From Bacillota bacterium (GTDB lineage: Bacteria; Bacillota; Clostridia; Peptostreptococcales; Anaerovoracaceae), in assembly GCA_017626845.1 (NCBI GenBank), contig JAGAHX010000024.1, positions 1 to 64,000 of the forward strand: DNA of 64,000 nt, given 5' to 3'. The notes under the pieces were generated by a model. That model was not told where the DNA came from. It saw only the letters and a list, made by a program, of their open reading frames with translations, and ran no database searches. Position 1 is the stretch's first letter. The number at the start of each line of letters is the position of its first letter. Positions 8,155-15,570 of this stretch are shown piece by piece. Made by a program: the position numbers and the translations under genes.

Positions 8155-8495
8155 TGACGATCGAAAAGTTAAAGGCGTTCGGCGCCAACACGGAAGAGGG
8201 GCTGGGCCGCTGCATGAATAACGAGGCGTTTTATTTCCGGCTGATCGGCATGGCGGCGAAAGACCCCAATTTCGAAAAGCTGGAGATCGCGGTGGTTATG
8301 GAAGAACTGGACGACGCATTCGAAGCGGCGCACGCGTTAAAGGGCGTTTTGGGCAACCTGGCCCTGACGCCGCTGTTTACGCCTGCAAACGAGATGTGTG
8401 AGCTGCTGCGCAGCCGCACGGAGACGGACTACGGCCCGCTGATGGAACAGCTGATGCAGGCGAAAGCCCAATTGGAAGCTCTGCTGGCGGAATAA
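8151..8495 (+). CDS. Hpt domain phosphotransfer protein
   Basis: This is a stand-alone 114-residue helical protein. H61 in A-A-H-A-L-K-G is the phospho-accepting histidine of an Hpt domain, in the standard HxLKG context followed by a second helix (N-L-A-L). The gene overlaps the REC-GGDEF-EAL gene by four bases, so the two products are probably made together and the Hpt protein may pass phosphate to, or drain it from, that receiver. No sensor kinase is in the window. A second in-frame ATG follows directly at 8154. A hairpin terminator ends the operon. Confidence 0.85.
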   Translation: MMTIEKLKAFGANTEEGLGRCMNNEAFYFRLIGMAAKDPNFEKLEIAVVMEELDDAFEAAHALKGVLGNLALTPLFTPANEMCELLRSRTETDYGPLMEQLMQAKAQLEALLAE

Positions 8496-8512
8496 GAAAC
8501 GATAGACATGCA

Positions 8513-8542
8513 ATAAAAAAACCGGCATCTGCCGGTTTTTTG
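8513..8542. terminator. Bidirectional terminator between Hpt gene and lipid kinase
   Basis: AACCGGCA and TGCCGGTT form a stem around a TC centre, flanked by A-tract and T-tract. It can therefore stop transcription from both converging genes. Confidence 0.9.
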
Positions 8543-8552
8543 CTGTCTTGGA

Positions 8553-9446
8553 CTATTTATAGATCGTAAGGGCTTCCTTCATGTTGGTGAGGTGGATGAC
8601 CTTGTCCGACTTCGCTTCTTCGCCGTCCACGGTCCAGGGCGCATTTTTGTCCATCGTGAACGTCAGGTCGGATGCCCGGAAGTAGTCGAACATCTCGTTG
8701 CCCTGCACGGTGGTCGAGAGACCGAGGATGATGTTGCTGAAGTCGATGGGGTCTTTGGGCTCCTTGACCAGCATGACTTCGAACATGCCGTCGTTTAAGT
8801 CCACCTTCTTGTCGTACAGCTTGATGAGCCCCGCGATGGAGCGGGTGTTCGTAACGCAGCCGAAGATGTAGCGGCCCTTGTAGGTCCGGTCTCCGTCTGC
8901 CTTGACGGTGACGTTGTAGGCCCGCAGATGGGTCATATCCTTGATGCCTTCGTACAGATATGCCAGATGGCCGAAGCGGTTCTTGGCGGTCTGGGAAGCG
9001 CTGTAGGAGACTTCTGTAAAGGCGCCGAAGGAGGCGATGTAGATGAAGTGCTGCTGGCCGTCGTTGAAGTTGCCCATATCCAGCGTCTTCGGTTTTTCCT
9101 GGATGATGTGCTCCGTGGCCTTGAGGGGGATGGTGGAGATGCCCAGGGTCCGGGCGAAATCGTTCGTGCTTCCCGCCGGCAGGTAGCCGAAGGGCATATA
9201 TTTTCCGCCTTCCACGATGCCGGACGTGACCTCGTTGAGGGTTCCGTCGCCGCCGGTGCAGACCACCAGGTCGAAGCCTTCGTCCGCCGCCGCTTTTGCC
9301 AGTTCCTTTCCGTGACCCTTATACTGCGTAACGGCGATCGTGACCAGATACCCCGCGTCGCAGAACCGTTTGACGACATTGTACATGGAAGATCCCGCAT
9401 GCTTTTTTCCCGCCACGGGATTGATGATAAACAGCAATTTTTTCAT
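8553..9446 (-). CDS. Diacylglycerol/lipid kinase family protein (DagK/YegS type)
   Basis: This 297-residue cytosolic kinase transfers phosphate from ATP to diacylglycerol or a related lipid. The N-terminal catalytic domain shows I-N-P-V-A-G, the nucleotide loop G-G-D-G-T at 65-69 and G-S-T-N-D-F-A-R-T at 92-100, all standard for the DAGK_cat family. A beta-sandwich C-terminal domain follows and ends at W-T-V-D-G-E-E. Length is normal. It is transcribed divergently from an RND efflux operon, and the two promoters appear to share one palindrome. Recycling diacylglycerol to phosphatidic acid is the usual role; YegS-like substrate choice cannot be excluded. Confidence 0.9.
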   Translation of the reverse strand: MKKLLFIINPVAGKKHAGSSMYNVVKRFCDAGYLVTIAVTQYKGHGKELAKAAADEGFDLVVCTGGDGTLNEVTSGIVEGGKYMPFGYLPAGSTNDFARTLGISTIPLKATEHIIQEKPKTLDMGNFNDGQQHFIYIASFGAFTEVSYSASQTAKNRFGHLAYLYEGIKDMTHLRAYNVTVKADGDRTYKGRYIFGCVTNTRSIAGLIKLYDKKVDLNDGMFEVMLVKEPKDPIDFSNIILGLSTTVQGNEMFDYFRASDLTFTMDKNAPWTVDGEEAKSDKVIHLTNMKEALTIYK

Positions 9447-9499
9447 AGGATACCGTTCCTTTAAAACACTTGAAATTTTAAGGATTACACACCCTGTCT

Positions 9500-9528
9500 A
9501 GTATACTCAGTTCTCCTTGCAAATGCAA
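9500..9528 (-). promoter_or_regulatory. Promoter of the lipid kinase gene
   Basis: Read on the minus strand, TTGCAT (9523-9528) and TATACT (9500-9505) are separated by 17 bp. The -35 box lies in the right half of the palindrome at 9515-9530. Confidence 0.7.
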
Positions 9529-9530
9529 GG
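9515..9530. promoter_or_regulatory. Palindromic operator candidate shared by two divergent promoters
   Basis: CCTTGCA and TGCAAGG are perfect inverted arms around AA. Each arm holds the -35 hexamer of one of two back-to-back promoters. A repressor bound here would block the lipid kinase and the RND operon together. No dedicated regulator gene is adjacent. Confidence 0.55.
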
Positions 9531-9545
9531 CCCTTGCGCTATTAT
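9517..9545 (+). promoter_or_regulatory. Promoter of the RND efflux/amidohydrolase operon
   Basis: TTGCAA at 9517-9522 and TATTAT at 9540-9545 are spaced by 17 bp. The predicted start of transcription near 9552 leaves only a few bases before the ATG at 9561, so translation more likely begins at 9597. Confidence 0.7.
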
Positions 9546-9596
9546 TAATGGTGAATTATTATGCCCTTTTTGAGGCAGGAAAAGGACCAGAAATAT

Positions 9597-10700
9597 ATGG
9601 AACAAGAGAACAGAGAGAACGGGACCATGCAGGAAAAGCAAGACAGAAAAGGGCCCGGTGCCGGCCGGATCGTCGCGGTGCTGATCGCGCTCGGCCTGGT
9701 CGCTTTCTTCGGATATAGAGTGTATCAGTATCTGAACCGCCCGGAGGCAGAGGTGCCTGTGGAAAGCGTCAACGTCATGGTGGAGCAGGCTCTCCTGGAG
9801 GACATCTCGGAGCAGGCTCCCGTTACCGGCCGTCTGGAACCGGTGGAGGAGGTCGCCATCGTGCCTCTGGCGCAGGGGCAGGTGACCCAGGTCTACGTCA
9901 GCGTAGGAGACAAGGTGTCCAAGGGTCAGACGCTGTTCACCATCGACAGTTCCTCCGTCGCAGCGCAGCTCAATCAGGCAAAAGTCGGCGTAGAGGCGGC
10001 CCAGTCCGCCTACGACCGGATGCAGACCCTCTATAACGAGGGCGCCGTATCCGCACAGGATCTGGAGTCCGTCAAGACCCAGTATCTGTCCGCCAAGGAA
10101 TCCTACAACCAGGTGGCGGAAGTCATCAGCAACTATACCGTAACGTCTCCCATCACAGGCTATGTTACGAGCCTTTCCGTCTCCGCCGGCAGCATCGCGG
10201 GCGGCAACGTGGCAGGCTCCGTCGCCAACATCGATTCTCTCGTGGTCAACACCACCGTCTCCGAGAACATGGCGGCGAAGATCAACGTGGGGGACGAAGT
10301 GGACGTATACATCGCCAGTGTCGATCAGACCTTCAAAGGCACCGTTACGACGTTCTCCCGCATTCCCAGCATAGGCACGCTCACCTATCCGCTCACCATC
10401 ACGATGGAACCGGACGAAGCGCTGTTCGCCGGCATGTTCGCGGAAGTGCACATGACGTCCGAGGCGGCGACCAACACCGTTACGGTAAGCTCCGAAGCGG
10501 TCATCATCAAGGGCGGCCGCAGCGTCGTATGCGTCATTGACCCGGCCACAAACATTTCGGCTTTCCGGGAGGTCTCCGTCGGCATCGATAACGGCACCCG
10601 CGTCCAGATCCTCGAAGGTCTGGAAGAAGGGGAGACCGTCGCTTATTCCGGCCAGCAGTTCGTAACAGAAGGTGAAGCCGTCACCATCGTGGGGGAATAG
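9597..10700 (+). CDS. RND efflux membrane-fusion (periplasmic adaptor) protein
   Basis: The protein has 367 residues from the ATG at 9597, preceded by AAAGGA at 10-bp spacing; an in-frame ATG at 9561 would add 12 residues but sits almost at the predicted transcription start. A membrane anchor at about 24-42 is followed by a lipoyl/barrel-sandwich half (V-Y-V-S-V-G-D-K-V-S-K-G-Q), a helical hairpin (S-A-Y-D-R-M-Q-T-L-Y-N-E-G-A-V-S), the second lipoyl half (T-V-T-S-P-I-T-G-Y-V) and a beta-barrel plus membrane-proximal domain. This is the HlyD/AcrA layout. It pairs with the pump gene 3 bases downstream. No outer-membrane factor is present, as is usual in single-membrane Clostridia. Confidence 0.9.
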   Translation: MEQENRENGTMQEKQDRKGPGAGRIVAVLIALGLVAFFGYRVYQYLNRPEAEVPVESVNVMVEQALLEDISEQAPVTGRLEPVEEVAIVPLAQGQVTQVYVSVGDKVSKGQTLFTIDSSSVAAQLNQAKVGVEAAQSAYDRMQTLYNEGAVSAQDLESVKTQYLSAKESYNQVAEVISNYTVTSPITGYVTSLSVSAGSIAGGNVAGSVANIDSLVVNTTVSENMAAKINVGDEVDVYIASVDQTFKGTVTTFSRIPSIGTLTYPLTITMEPDEALFAGMFAEVHMTSEAATNTVTVSSEAVIIKGGRSVVCVIDPATNISAFREVSVGIDNGTRVQILEGLEEGETVAYSGQQFVTEGEAVTIVGE

Positions 10701-10703
10701 CCT

Positions 10704-13700
10704 ATGAAGTTTTCCCTTGCGAAACTCACGATCCGGCGGCCCGTCTCCACCATCATGGTGGTCCTGATGGTCATCGTTCTGGGCGTATCCGCGTTTATGG
10801 ATATCCCCAAGGACCTGATGCCGGAGATGGAACTGCCCTACGCGCTGGTCATGACGACCTATCCCAACGCCTCCCCGGAAGAAGTGGAGAGCATGGTGAC
10901 GGTCACCGTGGAGCAGGCCCTCGCCCAGGTGGAGAACCTGAGCGACATGATCTCCTATTCCCTTGAAAACACTTCGGTCGTGCTGATCCAGTTCAACTTC
11001 GGTACCGACATGAATTTCGCTTCTCTCGACATGCGGGAGAAGATCTCTCTCATCGAAGATTATCTGCCGGACACCTGCTCGCAGCCCATGGTCATGAAAC
11101 TCAACATGAACGCGCTGCCCACCATGCAGGTGTACGTCTCTGCGGATCTCCCCCTGGAGGAGCTGAACTCCATCGTGGAAGACAACGTCGTTTCCTATTT
11201 CGAGCGCTCTTCCGGCGTTGCCTCCGTATCCGTCAACGGCGGCCTGGAAGAGGAGATCTCCATCGTCTTCAGCCAGGAGAATCTTACGAACTACGGCCTT
11301 ACGCTGCAGACCATCGCCCAGATCCTGGCGGCCGAGAACATCAATCTGCCCTCCGGCAATGTGTCCCGGGGCGACAGCAAGGTGATCGTCCGCACCATGG
11401 GCAAATTTGCGTCAGCGGAGGAACTGGGCAACATCCCCCTGATGACCTCCGACTACAGCAAGGTACGGCTGGCGGACGTCGCCACCATCACCCAGGGCGC
11501 CGGCGAACAGGAATCCATCACCCGGATCAACGGCAAGACGGCTGTGGGCATCATGATCACGAAGCAGTCCGACGCCAATACGGTCAAGGTCTCCCAGGCC
11601 CTGAAGAAGGAATTGGCGCGCGTGCAGGCGAAATACCCCCAGCTGAACTTCATCGTCGGCTACGACGCGGCGGATTTCATCAACGCATCCTTAAGCTCTG
11701 TCGGCCGTTCCGCCATCATCGGCGCAGTCCTGGCCGTGCTTGTCGTATTCATCTTCCTGCGCAATGTGCGCAGCACCATGGTCATCGGCATTTCGATCCC
11801 GCTGTGCATCCTGCTCACGTTCGCGGTCATGAATTTCCGGCACATTACGCTCAACCTCGTTACGCTGTGTTCGCTGGCCATCGCCGTCGGCATGATCGTC
11901 GATAACTCCATCGTCGTGCTGGAGAACATCTATTCCACCCGCATGAAGATGGGAAGCGCCAAAGAAGCGGCGGAGTACGGCACCGGAGAAGTCTTCCTGG
12001 CGATCGTGGCCTCCACGGTCACCACGGTGCTGGTATTCCTGCCCATCGCGCTGACGGACGGTCTCGCCAGCATCATGTTCGGCGATTTCTGCCTTACGAT
12101 CATCATCGCGCTGCTGGCCTCGCTGCTGGTGGCGGTCACCGTCGTGCCCATGCTCTGCAGCAAACTGATGCAGGGTAACATAAGCACAGATTATGTCCGT
12201 GTCGGCCGCGTGCGCTATAAATACAAGCTGCTGCCTCTGTTCAACCGGGGGCTGCAGAATCTCATCGGCTGGTATGAAGGGGTCATCCGCAAGGCGCTGA
12301 AAAAGCGGGGCAGGGTGCTGCTCGTCTGCTTCCTGGTGTTCGGCCTGTCCCTGGGACTTCTCGCCATGGTGGGCACGGAACTGCTGCCCGCCTCCGACGA
12401 AGGCTCCATCAACATCTCCGTGGACGTTCCCTACGGCACCTCCCTTGCCACGACGGACAAACTGATGTCCCAGGTGGAGGATTACATCCTGCAGCTGCCG
12501 GAAGTGCGGCACGTCTCCATGAACACGTCCAGCATCTCGGCCCTGTCTTTGGGCGGCGGCGCCAGTTTTACCGTAGGTCTGTGCAGCCGCACGGAGCGGG
12601 AGCGCACGACGGACGAAGTCGCCAAGGATATCGACGACTTCGCGAAGACCATTACCGGCATCAACGTGAGCGCAGCCTCCAGCTCCTCCATCATGGGCAT
12701 GTTCGGCGATTCCGACATCGCCATCTACGTGATGGGTAAGGACTTGGACAAGCTGGAGGAAGTAGGCCGCGACATCGCAGCCAGAACGTCCCGTCTCGAT
12801 CTCATCGAGAGCGCGGAGCTGGACATTACGGAAGGCAGCCCGGAGATCAAGGTGCTCATCAACCGGGGCACGGCGAGTTTCTACGGCGTTACGGCCTATC
12901 AGCTGGCCAGCGGCCTCTCCGGCGCTTTAAACGGCGTGACCGCCACCAACGTCAGCATCGACGGGGAAGATATCGCGGTCAAGCTCTCCCTCAGCGATTA
13001 CTACGCCGAATCCATCGAGAACATGAAGCAGATCGTCATCAACGGCAATTACGGCACGCCCGTTACCGTCGGACAGATCGCCAGCTTCGAGTTCGACAAT
13101 TCCCCGGCCAACATCACGCGCTACAATCAGAGCCGCTACTTCATCGTGAACGCCGCGATCCAGGGCGACAGCTTATCCGCCGCCTCCGATCAGGTGCAGG
13201 CCATGCTGGACGCCTATCCGTTCCCGGACGGCTATTCCTATGAGATCCAGGGCCTGGCGGACACGATGATGGAGATGTTCGGCAGCCTGTTCAAGGCGCT
13301 CATCGTCGCCATCGCGCTGGTATTCCTGGTGCTGGCGGCCCAGTTCGAATCCATGACCATGGCGTTCATCGTCATGATGGCGATCCCCTTCGCCATGACC
13401 GGCGCCTTTATCGCCATGTTCCTCACCGGCACGAAGATGTCCCTCACATCGCTTCTGGGTCTCGTTCTGCTGGTGGGCACCGTCGTCAACAGCTCCATCC
13501 TGCTGGTGGAGTTCATCAATCAGAATAAACAGGCCATGGGCAGGGAAGACGCGCTGGTCGCTGCCGGAAAGCAGAGACTGCGCCCCATCCTGATGACCAC
13601 CCTCACCACCATCGTCGGCATGATCCCGCTGTCCCTGGGATATGGCGAAGGCGGCGAGATCCTGGCGCCCATGGGTATCTCCATCATCGGCGGTCTGCTT

Positions 13701-13853
13701 ACGTCCACGCTGCTCACCCTCATCGTCATCCCCTGCATGTACAAGCTGGTGGAGGAGAGAAGAGACCGGAGCGCGGAGAGAAGCGCTGCCAGAGCTGCGG
13801 AGATCGCGGCGCTGGAGGCCAAGTGGGCCGAAGAGGATGCGAAAGGAAACTAA
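10704..13853 (+). CDS. RND-family efflux transporter (HAE1/AcrB type)
   Basis: This 1049-residue inner-membrane pump has the expected duplicated plan: a membrane helix at the N-terminus (R-R-P-V-S-T-I-M-V), a large extracytoplasmic loop, a six-helix bundle from about 330, a second loop and a second helix bundle from about 860. The fourth-helix proton-relay motif reads V-G-M-I-V-D400-N-S-I-V-V-L-E-N, so the second Asp of the AcrB pair is Asn here, a change I believe is common in related pumps of Gram-positives. Length is typical. It is coupled to the adaptor upstream. The next gene, an aldolase, begins one base after its stop codon, so the pump is part of a long metabolic operon. Confidence 0.92.
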   Translation: MKFSLAKLTIRRPVSTIMVVLMVIVLGVSAFMDIPKDLMPEMELPYALVMTTYPNASPEEVESMVTVTVEQALAQVENLSDMISYSLENTSVVLIQFNFGTDMNFASLDMREKISLIEDYLPDTCSQPMVMKLNMNALPTMQVYVSADLPLEELNSIVEDNVVSYFERSSGVASVSVNGGLEEEISIVFSQENLTNYGLTLQTIAQILAAENINLPSGNVSRGDSKVIVRTMGKFASAEELGNIPLMTSDYSKVRLADVATITQGAGEQESITRINGKTAVGIMITKQSDANTVKVSQALKKELARVQAKYPQLNFIVGYDAADFINASLSSVGRSAIIGAVLAVLVVFIFLRNVRSTMVIGISIPLCILLTFAVMNFRHITLNLVTLCSLAIAVGMIVDNSIVVLENIYSTRMKMGSAKEAAEYGTGEVFLAIVASTVTTVLVFLPIALTDGLASIMFGDFCLTIIIALLASLLVAVTVVPMLCSKLMQGNISTDYVRVGRVRYKYKLLPLFNRGLQNLIGWYEGVIRKALKKRGRVLLVCFLVFGLSLGLLAMVGTELLPASDEGSINISVDVPYGTSLATTDKLMSQVEDYILQLPEVRHVSMNTSSISALSLGGGASFTVGLCSRTERERTTDEVAKDIDDFAKTITGINVSAASSSSIMGMFGDSDIAIYVMGKDLDKLEEVGRDIAARTSRLDLIESAELDITEGSPEIKVLINRGTASFYGVTAYQLASGLSGALNGVTATNVSIDGEDIAVKLSLSDYYAESIENMKQIVINGNYGTPVTVGQIASFEFDNSPANITRYNQSRYFIVNAAIQGDSLSAASDQVQAMLDAYPFPDGYSYEIQGLADTMMEMFGSLFKALIVAIALVFLVLAAQFESMTMAFIVMMAIPFAMTGAFIAMFLTGTKMSLTSLLGLVLLVGTVVNSSILLVEFINQNKQAMGREDALVAAGKQRLRPILMTTLTTIVGMIPLSLGYGEGGEILAPMGISIIGGLLTSTLLTLIVIPCMYKLVEERRDRSAERSAARAAEIAALEAKWAEEDAKGN

Positions 13854-13854
13854 C

Positions 13855-14532
13855 ATGCTTTTAGAAGAAAAACGTAAAGAACTCGTCGCCATCGGCCTGC
13901 GGGCCATCCGGGAAGGGCTTACCACCGGCACCGGGGGAAATTTTTCCGTCTGTGACCGCGCCAGCGGCCTGATGTGCATCACCCCCTCGGGCATTCCCTA
14001 CGTGGACATCAAGCCCGAACAGATCGTCGTGATGGACATCCAGAACGGAAAAATCGTGGACGGAGATGCCGTGCCCTCCAGCGAATGCGACATGCACCGC
14101 ATCTTTTATAAATACCGCACGGATATCGATGCGGTCATCCACACCCATACGACCTACGCTTCCACCTACAGCTGCTTCCGCCGGCCGCTTCCGCCGATCC
14201 ACTATCTCGCGGCTTTCGGCGGCAGTCACGTGAACTGCGCGGAATACGCCACCTACGGCACCGTGGAGCTGGCGCGGAACGCTTTTCAGGCGATGGAAGG
14301 GGTCAATGCGGTGCTTTTGGCCAATCATGGCCTTTTGACCGGCGCAAAGACCCTGAATGAGGCGTATAATATAACTGAGGAACTGGAATTCTGCTGCAAG
14401 ATGGTCTGCACCAGCATGGCCATGGAAGCCAGCGGCTGTAAGCCCGTAGAGCTCCCCCAGGACGAAATGGACCGTATGGTGGAGCGCTTTAAAGGCTACG
14501 GCAAAGTGCACGAGAAGCACGAGGAGATCTGA
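13855..14532 (+). CDS. Class II aldolase/adducin family protein (L-fuculose-phosphate aldolase-like)
   Basis: The protein has 225 residues. The zinc-dependent class II aldolase fold is shown by G-T-G-G-N-F-S near 25-31, the catalytic acid E77 in S-S-E-C-D, the zinc ligands H96 and H98 in I-H-T-H-T, and H158 in N-H-G-L-L. These enzymes split sugar phosphates into DHAP plus an aldehyde, or epimerise ribulose 5-phosphate; the substrate cannot be fixed here. The ATG at 13855 has GAAAGGA at good spacing. The preceding frame stays open into the pump gene, but an upstream start is unsupported. The following dehydrogenase starts directly after its stop, with a sugar kinase next, which argues for one sugar or sugar-acid pathway. 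Confidence 0.87.
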   Translation: MLLEEKRKELVAIGLRAIREGLTTGTGGNFSVCDRASGLMCITPSGIPYVDIKPEQIVVMDIQNGKIVDGDAVPSSECDMHRIFYKYRTDIDAVIHTHTTYASTYSCFRRPLPPIHYLAAFGGSHVNCAEYATYGTVELARNAFQAMEGVNAVLLANHGLLTGAKTLNEAYNITEELEFCCKMVCTSMAMEASGCKPVELPQDEMDRMVERFKGYGKVHEKHEEI

Positions 14533-15561
14533 ATGAGACCCAAAGCCTTCGTCTCTGCGGAGATGGACTACGAGATCGCAAAGCAGCTGGAAGACGTGCT
14601 GGACATTACCTACGACTGGGGCAATGCCGTGCTTACGGCCGACCAGATGAAGGCTGCCTGCGCGGATAAGGATATCATCATTACGAGCTACGATCCCGTT
14701 ACGAAAGACGTGATCGACGCGGCTCCGAACTGCGGCCTCATCGTCTGCACCCGGGCCAATCCCGTCAATGTGGATACTGCCTACGCGAAGGAGAAGGGCA
14801 TCAAGGTAAGCTATGCCGTGGAGCGCAATTCCGACACCACGGCCGAATACACCATGGGGCTCATCCTGGCGGTCACCCGCAAGATCGGCTTCGCCTACCG
14901 CGACCTCTGCGAAGGGAAGTTCACGGCGGGCGACATCGCGGAGCACGGCAGCGAATCCGCCCGGCGCGACGTGACCTGGTCCACCGGCGAGACCAGCCCC
15001 TACACCTACTACAAGGGCTATCAGCTGAAGGGCCACAGCATCGGCATCCTGGGCTGCGGCAGCATCGGCATGCGGGTCGCAAAGCTCTGCGACGCCTTCG
15101 GCATGAAAGTCTACGGCTGCAGCCGTTCCCTGACCAAGGAGAACGCCCCGGCCTACATGGAGGTCTGCGGAAGCCTGTTGGAGATGGCGCCCAAGGTGGA
15201 TATCCTGACGGTCCATCTGAAGGATACGCCACAGACCGAAAACATCGTCAATGCGGAAGTCTTCAAAGCCATGAAGAAGACCGCCTACCTCATCAACGAT
15301 TCCAGAGGCTCCGTCGTGGACGAAGAGGCTCTGATCGAGGCGCTGCGCGAAGGAGAGATCGCCGGCGCCGCCATAGATGTGTTCCCGACGGAACCCATCC
15401 CCCAAAACCACCCGTATTTCGAAATGCGCGACCGGGTGCTGGTGACCCCGCATATCGGCGGAGCCACCTGGGACGCCATTTCCAATCATACTCGGGAATT
15501 CGTCACCGATGTGATGCACTATATCAACGGCGAAGAGTTGGAATATGAGTATCGTAAGTAG
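14533..15561 (+). CDS. D-isomer-specific 2-hydroxyacid dehydrogenase (phosphoglycerate-dehydrogenase-like)
   Basis: The protein has 342 residues. The NAD-binding Rossmann motif G-C-G-S-I-G is at 174-179 in the usual central position. Catalytic Arg258 lies in N-D-S-R-G, Glu287 in P-T-E-P and His307 in T-P-H-I-G-G, the full triad of the family. There is no C-terminal ACT or ASB domain as in serine-pathway SerA, so a catabolic role is more likely than serine synthesis. It sits with zero gap between a class II aldolase and an FGGY kinase, suggesting oxidation or reduction of a 2-hydroxyacid made by, or fed to, the same pathway. Confidence 0.87.
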   Translation: MRPKAFVSAEMDYEIAKQLEDVLDITYDWGNAVLTADQMKAACADKDIIITSYDPVTKDVIDAAPNCGLIVCTRANPVNVDTAYAKEKGIKVSYAVERNSDTTAEYTMGLILAVTRKIGFAYRDLCEGKFTAGDIAEHGSESARRDVTWSTGETSPYTYYKGYQLKGHSIGILGCGSIGMRVAKLCDAFGMKVYGCSRSLTKENAPAYMEVCGSLLEMAPKVDILTVHLKDTPQTENIVNAEVFKAMKKTAYLINDSRGSVVDEEALIEALREGEIAGAAIDVFPTEPIPQNHPYFEMRDRVLVTPHIGGATWDAISNHTREFVTDVMHYINGEELEYEYRK

Positions 15562-15570
15562 GAGGTGTAC

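Noticed and set aside
9561-9596. Longer N-terminus for the RND adaptor from the ATG at 9561
   Set aside because: It is almost at the predicted transcription start and lacks a ribosome site, while the ATG at 9597 has AAAGGA at normal spacing.
10704-13853. Inactive RND pump because the AcrB Asp-Asp pair is Asp-Asn
   Set aside because: The first Asp is kept and I believe Asp-Asn is common in related Gram-positive pumps; no truncation or frameshift is seen.
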